DNA of 34,808 bases from NCBI GenBank assembly GCA_030054025.1, contig JASGCQ010000018.1:1-34808 (forward strand). Direction: 5' to 3'. A program made the translations under genes and the position numbers. Origin of the DNA: Phycisphaerales bacterium. GTDB lineage: Bacteria > Bacteroidota > Bacteroidia > Chitinophagales > Chitinophagaceae. This document shows positions 8,001 through 16,072 of this stretch, one piece after another. Under the pieces are notes generated by a model. It made no database searches and was not told the origin of the DNA. It was given only the letters and a program-made list of their open reading frames with translations. Numbering within the stretch: the stretch's first letter is position 1; the number at the start of each line of letters is the position of its first letter.

Positions 8001-9843
8001 TGCAAATTACGTTTGGATAAAAAGAAAAATCTGCATGAGGCTTATTGCCTGTTTCTACAAAAAAAGAATCGGTAAATGCACAATTGCTATCCGTCAGAAC
8101 AGTAACCGTAATCTTATGTCTTCCCTCTGTTGTGTACGTGTGTACAGGGCTTGCTAATGTTGAGGTAAAGCCATCGCCAAAATCCCAAGCATAAGTTTTG
8201 ATTTTATAAGGGTAATAGAAATCCGGTGTAACATCAGGGTCTAATGGGTCGAAAAATTCATCGGGGTAAGGGTCTTTGAATGTGAAGACTTTAACGCAAT
8301 ACCAATAAGGAGGGGAACTATACCCCTTTATTGGTGAACATAGGGCAAATAGTTTTGAAGTATCTTCTGCTGAGGGTAAATGTGTATGGGTGAATAACTT
8401 AACACTTGCTGTAACTTTAAGCGGAAGGCAGCCGCTGGGAGAATCCACCTTAATCGTGGCATAACCATCATAGATTCTAATAATCACCGGAGCGTTAGTG
8501 CTATCGTAATAAGGGTTAGGATAACCACCGGGAAAAGCTTTTGTGGTATCCCTGACCCTTGAAGTGTCCATACAGCCCAGGCTGTCTTTCACGATTAAAT
8601 AAACGGTAAAAATGCTGTCATGTGTATAGGTGTGTACAGGATTCTTGAGTTTCGAAGTGCTGCCATCGCCAAATACCCAAAGAAAACTATCTGCTCCACT
8701 GCTTTTGTTGGTAAAAGTAATGTTCACGGGGGCCGGACAAGGGTAAATTTTATCGTATTTAAAATTAGCTTTGGGTTTGGGGTTTACCTTGTAAGTGTTT
8801 ACTGCAGTGTCTTTACAACCCAGACCAAAAGAATCTATCATGGTAATGGTATAAGTACCACCAGTCCAAAAATTTCTTTGAGGATTTAATCCTGTAGCAC
8901 CACCTCCGTCGCTCCAAACCCATTTTGTACTCAAAGGCGAAGGGGTAGAAGTATTTTCGAACATCACCAAGCTTGTTCCCGCGCAAATACTGGCGGGTAC
9001 TTTAAAGGTTGAATTCATGGGAACAGCTTTGATCAAATTGAGCTTTGTAAGCGTATCCTTACAGCCATTAGCATCAGTTACTATCATCGTAACAGTATAA
9101 ATACCGCTAAGCGAATAGTTGTGTACCGGATTGCTAAGCGTAGAAGTCCCACCATCACCAAAATCCCAACTATAAGTATAAGGTGATTTTCCTTTTGTAG
9201 CCGTAGCATTGAAGGAAACAGTATCGGGTACTTTACACAAATTGACCTTTGAAGTACTGAAATCTCCTTTCGGTTTTTCGAAGATGATGACTTTGCTGCT
9301 ATCTATGCGAGTGTTTTCGCAGCCAGCACTGTTGGTTACCTTCAGTGCAACATTATAGCTCCCTGAGGCACAATACAAATGAGTGGTATTATTGCTTGTA
9401 GCAGTATAGCCATCGCCGAAAGACCAAACAGTAGTATAAGCTCCGGGTGCATTGGCAACAGAAGTATTGGTAAAAGTTACATTCGTGCAAGGGCATCCGG
9501 AAATTGGTACACTGGTATAGTTGGCTATTGGGCTTGGGTACACATTAATCGTAGCTGTTTTACTGCTGGAAGGTCCGGATCCAGTTTTTACAGTTAATCG
9601 TACAGTATAGGTGCCAGTAGCAATATAGGTCGTTGATGGGCTTGCCAAAACAGATGTTTTAGAATCGCCAAAATCCCAAGAATAAGTAGTACCACTAGTA
9701 GTACCAGTGCTTTTATCAGTAAAATGTACATATAATGGATTGCACCCCGAATAAATATCTGCAACAAAATCAGCGGTTTGTGCCGAAGATTTGTAAAAAA
9801 TGAGTGCAAAAAGAAAGAATAATAATTTTGTAAAGAGCTTCAT
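5068..9843 (-). CDS. Giant PKD-repeat surface protein with CHU_C (type B) T9SS sorting domain
   Basis: I place the start at the ATG at 9843 (MKLFTKLLFFLF, giving a clean signal peptide ending SSAQT), not at an in-frame ATG 12 bases earlier; the product has 1591 residues. I count about 14 PKD-type modules by their WDFGDG-like motif, several degenerate (KWVWSDGGG, IAWSTSDTG, WLWGDLTS). One module near residues 430-555 carries an insertion of about 100 residues. Two or three Cys-rich modules (CIDCAS, CSDCAN) follow, then the gliding-motility-associated C-terminal domain from about residue 1497 (FIPNTFTPNGDGLNDYF, YNRWGQKVYE, GWDGTFKG). It is predicted to be secreted by T9SS and held at the cell surface, perhaps as an adhesin. 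The adjacent porP/sprF is its likely partner. Ligand unknown. Confidence 0.92.
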   Translation of the reverse strand: MKLFTKLLFFLFALIFYKSSAQTADFVADIYSGCNPLYVHFTDKSTGTTSGTTYSWDFGDSKTSVLASPSTTYIATGTYTVRLTVKTGSGPSSSKTATINVYPSPIANYTSVPISGCPCTNVTFTNTSVANAPGAYTTVWSFGDGYTATSNNTTHLYCASGSYNVALKVTNSAGCENTRIDSSKVIIFEKPKGDFSTSKVNLCKVPDTVSFNATATKGKSPYTYSWDFGDGGTSTLSNPVHNYSLSGIYTVTMIVTDANGCKDTLTKLNLIKAVPMNSTFKVPASICAGTSLVMFENTSTPSPLSTKWVWSDGGGATGLNPQRNFWTGGTYTITMIDSFGLGCKDTAVNTYKVNPKPKANFKYDKIYPCPAPVNITFTNKSSGADSFLWVFGDGSTSKLKNPVHTYTHDSIFTVYLIVKDSLGCMDTSRVRDTTKAFPGGYPNPYYDSTNAPVIIRIYDGYATIKVDSPSGCLPLKVTASVKLFTHTHLPSAEDTSKLFALCSPIKGYSSPPYWYCVKVFTFKDPYPDEFFDPLDPDVTPDFYYPYKIKTYAWDFGDGFTSTLASPVHTYTTEGRHKITVTVLTDSNCAFTDSFFVETGNKPHADFSFYPNVICKNDYVYCTNLSTGGIKYTWDFGDAFTLEDTSKFVNHQYKVAGNRRILLVANRYGCVDTISKPVTINPPSSFFGIKYSCDTPLKVSFIDSSYRPTSWFWRFGDGATSTLRNPVHIYSDTGTYAVSLITTNDSFGCRDSLTRYIQLFKIQPTFTAVDSDQCFRDTFWLTNTSSPYIAKIAWSTSDTGSKVLYDSVSNKYFVVFRDTGIYSVTLLYQDIHKCSGSYTRSNYLAVAKPFVKFVPSPLLSCFPSTINFTDSSTNTKGKGIKNVLRTWLWGDLTSTTDTSIKASKSYSSPGAYTVKLIVTDNLGCKDSNTLAVESRRPKADFTALLDTFTCIGRANEFFNKTTGVGLNFFWDFGDGIGSSTLPNPVYTYKTIGTFNVKLVVTDATGCKDSLTKTAYVKTTKPTASFTMSDSIALCPPLFVSFTNTSTNAIAYSWDFDNGSTATIPSPVTPYVDSGVYRIVLVAFDKHGCNDTAFGKARVLGYDGAIKYAPLKGCKPLTVDFEAELINAKVMIWDFADGYTESAVGKLKTSHTYTTPGYYIPSLILGDGKGCSTSSKGLDTIKVDGITPIITYSPACVGTSITLNDSSYSFMSSYLSSIWTFDDASKSTSKNPIRVYPKAGAYTIKLVNTNTNGCIDSVTKAITVYDLPKIKAKDTLICLGDQATLLVNGAVSYTWIYDPTLSCIDCASPTTSTKVPIKYIVFGTDEHGCTNKDTLDVGIKTKTTLILAKAIDACAQRPIQLVASGAQKYLWTPATFLNDANISNPIATPDSTIIYRVIGSEGSCIPDTGFIKVVVHPLPEVNAGTDQKVLAGTSVQLNGSSKIAVKYTWTPTDSLSCSDCANPVAKPLVTTIYTLKGTTDFGCSDSDDVVIVVFCDQSQLFIPNTFTPNGDGLNDYFYPQGKGVGKIKSFIVYNRWGQKVYERTNIEANIKEQGWDGTFKGEAQNPDTFVYTLEATCDNGETIFWKSDVTLIK

Positions 9844-10011
9844 AGTGCATATCATATTTAAGTAGAGTATCGGAATAATTTAAAATCTGAATAGGGTTTT
9901 CAGTAATAAAAGTAACAAGACATTTCGAATTAAACAATTTAATAAATGTCAATTTGCCACAGGTTGCGGTCTTATAAGTTGATTTGGCTATTAATTTCAA
10001 ATTTTGCGCTA

Positions 10012-10019
10012 TACTTTTG
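10012..10019 (+). promoter_or_regulatory. Candidate -7 box of kynureninase
   Basis: TACTTTTG fits TAnnTTTG. A TTTG at 9983-9986 could be the -33 element, but its spacing of 25 bases is longer than usual. The box sits in the loop of a short inverted repeat (AATTTTGC at 10000-10007 against GCAAAAATT at 10019-10027), a possible operator. Confidence 0.45.
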
Positions 10020-10046
10020 CAAAAATTAATTCGTAAAATTACTGTG

Positions 10047-11309
10047 ATGCAAAGCACTTTCAAGGCAACACTAGAATACGCCCAAACCCAAGACCACTTA
10101 GATGTTTTGCATTCTTTTCGTGAGCGATTCTTGTTTCCGCAACATAATGGTAAAAACACTGTATATTTTTGTGGCAACTCCCTTGGCTTACAATCAAACG
10201 CAGTAAAATACCTGATGGATTGTGAATTGGCAGATTGGGCAAAATATGGTGTGGAAGGGCATTTTGAAGCCCGTAGCCCTTGGTTTTCTTATCACCAACA
10301 ATTTTCTGAAAACCTAGCTAAAATTGTCGGTGCTCATAAAGATGAGGTAGTGGTCATGAACACTCTTACTGTCAACTTGCATCTTTTACTCTTGTCCTTT
10401 TACCGTCCTAAGAATGGGAGATATAAAATTATCATGGAGGCTGGAGCTTTTCCGAGCGACCAATATGCCATAGAAACACAAGTGCGTATGTATGGCTATA
10501 ATCCTGACGATGCGATTATTGAAATTGCGCCAAGAGCAGGGGAACACTTGATAGCAGAAGAAGATATTCAGAAAGCTATTGCCGATGCAGGCGATAGCTT
10601 GGCGGTAGTTTTGTTTGGCGGGGTCAATTACTATACTGGACAATTGTTCGATATGAAAGCCATTTGCCAAGCAGCACATCAGGTCGGTGCTTATTGTGGT
10701 TTCGATTTGGCACATGCCGTAGGTAATGTGCCAATGCAATTACACGATTGGGATGTTGATTTTGCTTGTTGGTGTTCTTATAAATATTTGAATTCTGGTC
10801 CAGGTGCAGTGGGCGGTGCCTATGTGCATGAACGCCATGGCAATAACCCTGATGTTTTTAGATTAGCCGGTTGGTGGGGCAATGATGAAAGTACCCGATT
10901 CAAGATGAAAAAAGGCTTCATTCCTCAAAAAGGGGCCGCTAGTTGGCAGATGAGCAATGCACCCATATTTAATATGGTGGCACATCGCGCATCCTTAGAT
11001 TTGTTTGCCAAAGCAGGTATGAAAGCCTTGAGAGAGAAAAGCGTCCGAATGACGGCCTATTTAGAATTCCTTTTGCTACAACTATCGCATTTATCTTTTA
11101 CCATTATCACGCCCAAAGAAACAGAAAAGCGTGGTGCTCAATTGTCTTTACTATTTGATGCTAGGGGCAGAGAACTTTTTAAGGCATTGACCGATAATGG
11201 TGTAATAGCAGACTGGAGAGAACCCAATGTTATTCGTATAGCACCAGTGCCGATGTACAATAATTTTGAAGACTGTTATCGTTTTTACGAAATATTGGCA
11301 AACATTTGA
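10047..11309 (+). CDS. kynU: Kynureninase
   Basis: This PLP-dependent fold-type I hydrolase cleaves kynurenine or 3-hydroxykynurenine to (3-hydroxy)anthranilate and alanine. Family signs are YFCGNSLGLQ near the N-terminus, the conserved EARSPWFSYHQQF segment, FDLAHAVGN (cofactor aspartate), and SYKYLNSGPG with the PLP lysine at residue 246. The frame extends upstream to 9984, but the -7 box at 10012-10019 lies in that extension and homologues begin near MQSTFKATLEYA, so ATG 10047 (420 residues, normal for the family) is chosen; a GTG directly before it is possible. The gene is divergent from the PKD gene, and a kinase gene follows 85 bases later with its own promoter. Other tryptophan-degradation enzymes are absent nearby except the RidA homologue at 20615. 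Confidence 0.95.
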   Translation: MQSTFKATLEYAQTQDHLDVLHSFRERFLFPQHNGKNTVYFCGNSLGLQSNAVKYLMDCELADWAKYGVEGHFEARSPWFSYHQQFSENLAKIVGAHKDEVVVMNTLTVNLHLLLLSFYRPKNGRYKIIMEAGAFPSDQYAIETQVRMYGYNPDDAIIEIAPRAGEHLIAEEDIQKAIADAGDSLAVVLFGGVNYYTGQLFDMKAICQAAHQVGAYCGFDLAHAVGNVPMQLHDWDVDFACWCSYKYLNSGPGAVGGAYVHERHGNNPDVFRLAGWWGNDESTRFKMKKGFIPQKGAASWQMSNAPIFNMVAHRASLDLFAKAGMKALREKSVRMTAYLEFLLLQLSHLSFTIITPKETEKRGAQLSLLFDARGRELFKALTDNGVIADWREPNVIRIAPVPMYNNFEDCYRFYEILANI

Positions 11310-11334
11310 TGATTAAGACCACATTCTAAATTTG
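11305..11334 (+). promoter_or_regulatory. Promoter of the histidine kinase gene
   Basis: TTTG at 11305-11308 and TAAATTTG at 11327-11334, separated by 18 bases, give the best full match in the window to the Bacteroidota -33/-7 promoter (TTTG, ~19 bases, TAnnTTTG). The -33 element overlaps the kynureninase stop codon. The 5' leader would be about 55 bases. It supports separate transcription of the kinase-sigma-anti-sigma group. Confidence 0.6.
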
Positions 11335-11394
11335 CGTTAAAGCCTTTTAGCCCTCGCGGATAAAATAGATACTACACTCTAACTTCGATTTCTT

Positions 11395-12690
11395 ATGAAA
11401 AAAGTTTATCCGCTTATAATATTTCTCATTACATTTTCGGTATTGGGTATTCTATATATTCAAATGTCGTGGATAAAGAATGCACTTATTATTAAACAAG
11501 AGGATTATCTTACCAATCTGAAAAAATCCCTCGAAGATGTCCGCACTACGGCTCAAAATTCCTTCATCAATGCAGAGGGCTATAATCCCGATCAATTGGA
11601 TGATGTAAACAAAGAGATGATGTTGTCTTTAAGATTTTCGGCACAAAAGATACAAGTAGAAGAAATGAAGATGATTATTGTGCAAGCCATGAAAAACAGA
11701 GGAATCAAACAACCTTTCGAGTTTTGTGTCACCAATATATTCAATAGCCCCATTTCGCTCAGCGAAGGGTTTACCAATGAAATGTTCTCTGAAAGCATTT
11801 ACACAAGACTTACACCCCCTTCTAGTGCGCAACCTGAAACCATCTTTTTGTATGTAAAAGAGCCTAAAAACTATATCATGCGTCAAATGGCTTCTATGAT
11901 TATAGCTTCGATACTCTTTACGATTATCATTATTTCTGCCTTTGCACTCACAATTCGCACTATGCTGCGCCAAAAAAACATTTCAGAAATCAAGTCGGAT
12001 TTTATCAATAATATGACCCACGAGCTGAAGACCCCCTTGGCTACTATTTCGCTTGCTGTGGATGCGCTCAATAATGAGAAAGTAATACACGATACCGATA
12101 AAATACGCTACTACAGCGGCATGATAAAAGAAGAGAACAAACGTATGCACAAGCAGGTAGAAACCATTTTGCAGGCAGCCAAACTCGAAAAACAAGAAGA
12201 CCTCAACCTGAATATACAAAGCTTGGATGCCCACACGGCTATTGATAAAGTAGCACGAAATTTATCCTTACAAATACAAGAAAAGTTGGGCGACCTTCAC
12301 CTCAATCTTTTGGCAACAAAATATTTTATTGATGTGGACGAAGTTCATTTTTCCAACATCATTTTTAATCTGTTGGATAATGCCATTAAATATTCCAAAG
12401 ACGCTCCAATCATAGATATCAGTACCCAAGTGAACAATGATATGTTGGCGATTAAAATAAAAGACAATGGTATTGGCATGAGTCGCGAAACAGTAAGTCG
12501 TGCCTTTGAAAAATTTTACAGAGCACATACGGGCAATCTGCACAATGTGAAAGGATTTGGCCTAGGCTTGAGTTATGTAAAAACAATGGTAGAAGCACAA
12601 AATGGTTTTATCAAATTGGAGAGTGTGCTGGGTAAGGGTAGTACCTTTACTGTCAATCTGCCATTGACTAAGGACAAGCAAGATGCTTAA
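11395..12690 (+). CDS. Membrane sensor histidine kinase
   Basis: The 431 residues have a transmembrane segment at about 5-24, a periplasmic sensing domain at 25-160 that I cannot assign, and a second span at about 163-188. HisKA follows, with NNMTHELKTPLA (phospho-acceptor His209), then a HATPase_c domain with an N box at 325 (NLLDNAIKYS), G1 at 357 (DNGIGM) and G2 at 387 (GFGLGLSYVK). It should autophosphorylate and pass phosphate to a response regulator, but none lies in the window. Instead an ECF sigma gene follows after 57 bases. Many Bacteroidota kinases of this architecture have an adjacent regulator, so either the partner is elsewhere or this kinase acts with the sigma pair. The signal is unknown. 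Confidence 0.93.
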   Translation: MKKVYPLIIFLITFSVLGILYIQMSWIKNALIIKQEDYLTNLKKSLEDVRTTAQNSFINAEGYNPDQLDDVNKEMMLSLRFSAQKIQVEEMKMIIVQAMKNRGIKQPFEFCVTNIFNSPISLSEGFTNEMFSESIYTRLTPPSSAQPETIFLYVKEPKNYIMRQMASMIIASILFTIIIISAFALTIRTMLRQKNISEIKSDFINNMTHELKTPLATISLAVDALNNEKVIHDTDKIRYYSGMIKEENKRMHKQVETILQAAKLEKQEDLNLNIQSLDAHTAIDKVARNLSLQIQEKLGDLHLNLLATKYFIDVDEVHFSNIIFNLLDNAIKYSKDAPIIDISTQVNNDMLAIKIKDNGIGMSRETVSRAFEKFYRAHTGNLHNVKGFGLGLSYVKTMVEAQNGFIKLESVLGKGSTFTVNLPLTKDKQDA

Positions 12691-12747
12691 AAGACAGTTG
12701 TGGAAAAAACTAAAACGAGCGTCTAATCATTAAATAAACTTTGTCTT

Positions 12748-13317
12748 TTGTCTCTCAGCGAATGGAAACATAAAAGTGATGAAGAACTGATTGTTCATTA
12801 CCAACAATCGGGAGATAATCAATGGCTGGGTTTGCTATTGGAACGCCACATCCTACTGTTGCTTGGTATTGCCATGAAGTATCTGAAAGATAAAGCACAA
12901 GCGCAAGATGCCGTACAGCAAGTATTTATCAAAACCATTACCAATTTTCCGAAAGAACCTGTTCAGAATTTTAAAGGCTGGCTATATATCTTGATGCGTA
13001 ATCATTGCTTTGGTGTATTGCGCAATGCCAATTTTCATGCGTCCGACCAAGTATTGATACATCTTGAAAGCCCCGAAAGCAAAAGCCATGAAGAATGGAT
13101 GAGCGACGAATTGATGCGCCAACAAATGTATCAAGCAATAGACAGCCTTAATGCGGAACAACAAATTTGTATCCGACTATTTTATATCGAAGAGCTTAGT
13201 TATAAAGAAATCATGGAACGTACACAGTTTAGTTTTGAGCAAGTAAAAAGCTATGTGCAGAACGGAAAACGAAATTTAAAAATAGCTTTGCAAAAATTGA
13301 ATCCAAATTTCGAATGA
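12748..13317 (+). CDS. ECF-type RNA polymerase sigma factor
   Basis: The 189 residues carry a sigma-70 region 2 at about 20-95 (DAVQQVFIKTITNF, then NFKGWLYILMRNHCFGVLR) and region 4 at about 130-180 (LNAEQQICIRLFYIEELSYKEIMERTQFSFEQVKSYVQNGKRNLK). It should direct RNA polymerase to an envelope or stress regulon. The start appears to be TTG at 12748: an in-frame stop lies at 12724 and there is no ATG before the conserved region. The stop overlaps the start of the next gene by 4 bases (ATGA), so the two are translationally coupled, as is usual for ECF sigma and anti-sigma pairs. Confidence 0.93.
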   Translation: MSLSEWKHKSDEELIVHYQQSGDNQWLGLLLERHILLLLGIAMKYLKDKAQAQDAVQQVFIKTITNFPKEPVQNFKGWLYILMRNHCFGVLRNANFHASDQVLIHLESPESKSHEEWMSDELMRQQMYQAIDSLNAEQQICIRLFYIEELSYKEIMERTQFSFEQVKSYVQNGKRNLKIALQKLNPNFE

Positions 13318-13679
13318 GCCAAAAACAAGACATACATAATTCTGACGCACACCACAAAGGCAATATGAGCCTGAGCGATGAGCATTTGATGGCTTATACA
13401 GAAGGCAAATTGAGTGCTGAAGAGCAACGAATTGTAGAAGAACTGATGAGTGATGCTGGTGTCGAAGCAGATGCCATTGAAGGCTTGCAGATGATGCATA
13501 CTGTAGAAAGCAAGCGCATGGTGGCAGAACTCCAACGCAAACTTCACACCGAGTTGTTGCGCAACAACCCAAAGCGAAAAAACAAATTTGCCGAAGACTA
13601 CTGGAGCTGGATAGCTGTGGTCATTATCCTTCTTTTAATGATTGTAGGCTATATCGTAGTAAGGATTGCGAGCAAGTAG
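13314..13679 (+). CDS. Probable membrane anti-sigma factor
   Basis: This 121-residue protein has an acidic helical N-terminal domain (SLSDEHLMAYTEGKLSAEEQ, about residues 19-38) like the start of anti-sigma domains, a basic stretch near residue 85, and one transmembrane segment at about 97-116 (WIAVVIILLLMIVGYIVV) close to the C-terminus. It lacks the His-Cys-Cys zinc motif of ZAS anti-sigma factors. Coupling to the ECF gene by an ATGA overlap and the cytoplasmic-domain-plus-one-span layout support the role. Almost nothing projects beyond the membrane, so any signal must come from a partner, possibly the kinase upstream. Confidence 0.75.
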   Translation: MSQKQDIHNSDAHHKGNMSLSDEHLMAYTEGKLSAEEQRIVEELMSDAGVEADAIEGLQMMHTVESKRMVAELQRKLHTELLRNNPKRKNKFAEDYWSWIAVVIILLLMIVGYIVVRIASK

Positions 13680-13788
13680 TTTTGTTTGGCCAGAGATTTC
13701 CTTATTAAAGATAAACGGTAGTCCAATTTTAATAACTTATTCCTACAAGCAAGACGGTTCTAAAATCCCTTTTCCTTATCTTGCAGGC

Positions 13789-16020
13789 ATGTCTGTTATT
13801 GAAACCACAAACCCTGATTTTGACCTCGCAGTACAATACGTTTGTCAGACTGACAAGCCTATTTTCTTGACAGGAAAAGCGGGTACTGGCAAGACTACTT
13901 TTCTTCGATACATCTGCGAACATTGCCCTAAAAAAATGGCTATAGTAGCTCCTACCGGTGTGGCGGCCATTAATGCGGGCGGTGTAACGATGCACTCTTT
14001 TTTTCAATTGCCTTTTGGTGCTTACATCGCCGACCACAAAACTGAATGGGGTGCTAGCAGCATGGAAATCAATAACCGTCATAGCTTGCTCAAAAATCTC
14101 CGACTCAATCATAATAAACGCCAACTGATTCAAGAATTAGAATTGCTGATTATTGATGAAGTTTCCATGCTGCGTTGCGATATGCTCGATGCCATTGATA
14201 CAGTTTTGCGTCATATCCGAACAAAATATGAAATCCCTTTTGGCGGAGTCCAAATTTTATTCATCGGCGATTTGTATCAATTACCTCCAGTGGTGAACAG
14301 AGAAGAGTGGCAATTGATGAGTCCCTATTATAAAAGTCCCTTTTTTTTCGATGCAATAGCATTGCAAGAAGCCAATTTGGTCAATATCGAACTCAAAAAA
14401 ATATATCGTCAACAAGATTTCGAATTCATATCGGTACTCAATAGCATCCGCAATAATATTGCGGATGCTGAAGATATGAAAGTACTGGAGCGTTGTTATA
14501 ATCCGAGTTTTACACCCAATGCCGACGAAGGATATGTTTTGCTGACCTCGCATAATGCCAAAGCAGATGTGGTGAATAAAACAGAGTTGGAAAAATTGTC
14601 GAGCAAAACTCATTTTTTTGATGCTGTGGTAAAAGGTGATTTTGGCGAACGAGTATCACCCGTAGAAAAAAAAATGCCTCTAAAAGTAGGTGCTCAAGTA
14701 ATGTTTGTGAAAAATGATAAAGGGGAGAATAGAAGATACTATAATGGCAAAATCGTAAAAGTTACCCGAATCGAATTGGGTAAAATATTTGTTGCATTGG
14801 AAGACGATTCTGAAATGGAATTGGAGAAAGAAACTTGGCGCAACATCAATTATAAATACAACCAAGAAAACGATGATGTAGAGGAAGAAGAATTAGGTTC
14901 TTTTACTCAATACCCGATTCGTTTGGCTTGGGCTATTACCATTCACAAAAGTCAAGGTCTTACATTCGAAAAAGCGATTGTAGATGCAGGAGCCTCCTTT
15001 GCCCCAGGTCAGGTATATGTAGCCCTTAGCCGATTGACTTCTTTAGAAGGTCTAGTATTGCATACCCGTATCAATCCTGCGCAAGTAATGACAGATGATC
15101 GTGTGGTGCGCTATACCGAGCAAATGGAAAGTCAAAAGGACTTACAGACTGATTTGCAAGCCGAACAAAAAGAATTTGCTGCTCGAAAATTAGTAGAAAG
15201 TTTTAACCTCGATAAACTCTGCGAGGCGTATAAAGAAAATTATTTGGGCTTTTCCAAATCGGCAATACCCGACAAAGCGGATGCTGTAATACTTGCCCTT
15301 AAATGGAGTGATAAGGTTAATGAACTGCAAGCAGTGGCTCAAAAATTTAATCGTCATTTGGCCGGAGTTTTTGGCAGTGGTTCCCGACCCGACTATGCAC
15401 ACCTGCAAGAGCGTACTCTAGCAGCAGCTCAATATTTTTCCAAAGAACTGGATATGTTGGAGCTAGTGCTAAAGCTCCATATAGAGAAATATAAACTAAA
15501 ACAAAAAACCAAAAAATACATTGCACAATTGCGTTTTATATTCTTGCTTTTGGGGCGTAAGAAAATGCAAATTGACCAAGCAGCCAAATTAGCAGTGGGC
15601 TTGAATAAGGGAACAGACATTGCCTCGCTACTCAATATGATAGCTGAAGACAAGAAACAATTTTTGGTTGCTCAACACCAAGAGGAAGAAAAAATAATTA
15701 CGGTAAAAAAGGAAGTAGGCTCCAGTAAGGCTATTAGTTTTGATTTGTACAAACAAGGCAAAACAATTGAAGAGATAGCTACTACACGCAGTATGGCGCA
15801 AAGCACTGTAGAAGGTCATCTTGTTGCGTATATTGCTACGGGCGAACTCGAAGTGAGTGCGTTTGTCAGTTCGTCAGAGCTATCGCTTATTCTGCAAAAA
15901 ATTAAAGAATTAAAAGGATTGAGTGCTACTATTTTAAAAGAAAATTTGCCTCCCGAAATCAGTTATACCAAGCTCAGAGCAGTAATCACCTATCATCAAA
16001 GAATGAAAGAGCTGGGTTAG
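13789..16020 (+). CDS. PIF1/RecD-like AAA helicase with C-terminal helix-turn-helix domain
   Basis: I choose ATG 13789 (MSVIETTNPDFDLAVQYV), giving 743 residues; the frame runs back into the anti-sigma gene but the extra 41 residues are not family-like. Walker A GKAGTGKTT is at 29-37 and Walker B IIDEVSM at about 121-127, followed by QILFIGDLYQLPPV, and the UvrD_C_2-like motif AWAITIHKSQGLTFEK with YVALSRLTSLEGL at about 380-425. A basic linker leads to a C-terminal HTH/RQC-like module at about 650-743 (GKTIEEIATTRSMAQSTVEGHL). It probably unwinds DNA at G-quadruplexes, forks or recombination intermediates, inferred from PIF1 relatives. A 27-base palindrome lies inside the gene at 14443-14469. 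Confidence 0.88.
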   Translation: MSVIETTNPDFDLAVQYVCQTDKPIFLTGKAGTGKTTFLRYICEHCPKKMAIVAPTGVAAINAGGVTMHSFFQLPFGAYIADHKTEWGASSMEINNRHSLLKNLRLNHNKRQLIQELELLIIDEVSMLRCDMLDAIDTVLRHIRTKYEIPFGGVQILFIGDLYQLPPVVNREEWQLMSPYYKSPFFFDAIALQEANLVNIELKKIYRQQDFEFISVLNSIRNNIADAEDMKVLERCYNPSFTPNADEGYVLLTSHNAKADVVNKTELEKLSSKTHFFDAVVKGDFGERVSPVEKKMPLKVGAQVMFVKNDKGENRRYYNGKIVKVTRIELGKIFVALEDDSEMELEKETWRNINYKYNQENDDVEEEELGSFTQYPIRLAWAITIHKSQGLTFEKAIVDAGASFAPGQVYVALSRLTSLEGLVLHTRINPAQVMTDDRVVRYTEQMESQKDLQTDLQAEQKEFAARKLVESFNLDKLCEAYKENYLGFSKSAIPDKADAVILALKWSDKVNELQAVAQKFNRHLAGVFGSGSRPDYAHLQERTLAAAQYFSKELDMLELVLKLHIEKYKLKQKTKKYIAQLRFIFLLLGRKKMQIDQAAKLAVGLNKGTDIASLLNMIAEDKKQFLVAQHQEEEKIITVKKEVGSSKAISFDLYKQGKTIEEIATTRSMAQSTVEGHLVAYIATGELEVSAFVSSSELSLILQKIKELKGLSATILKENLPPEISYTKLRAVITYHQRMKELG
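14443..14469. repeat. Perfect 12-bp palindrome inside the helicase gene
   Basis: AGCATCCGCAAT at 14443-14454 and its exact reverse complement at 14458-14469 flank a 3-base loop. It encodes residues around SIRNNIADA of the helicase. In mRNA it would be a very stable hairpin; in DNA it could be a cruciform or a protein site. Confidence 0.75.
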
Positions 16021-16072
16021 TATCGGGTTATCGAAAAAGAACAATTCTAAATGGAATAAGGTAGAAAGAGTA

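Noticed and set aside
6899-9700. Recurring near-identical 18-20-base strings considered as a CRISPR or intergenic repeat
   Set aside because: They encode the WDFGDG motif of successive PKD modules, lie in one frame and have irregular spacing.
9770-10177. Minus-strand frame of 135 codons across the PKD-kynureninase junction
   Set aside because: It overlaps both divergent genes and their promoters and resembles no protein.
13666-13788. Upstream extension of the helicase frame into the anti-sigma gene
   Set aside because: The added 41 residues are not family-like and begin at a weak non-ATG codon; ATG 13789 directly precedes the conserved N-terminus.
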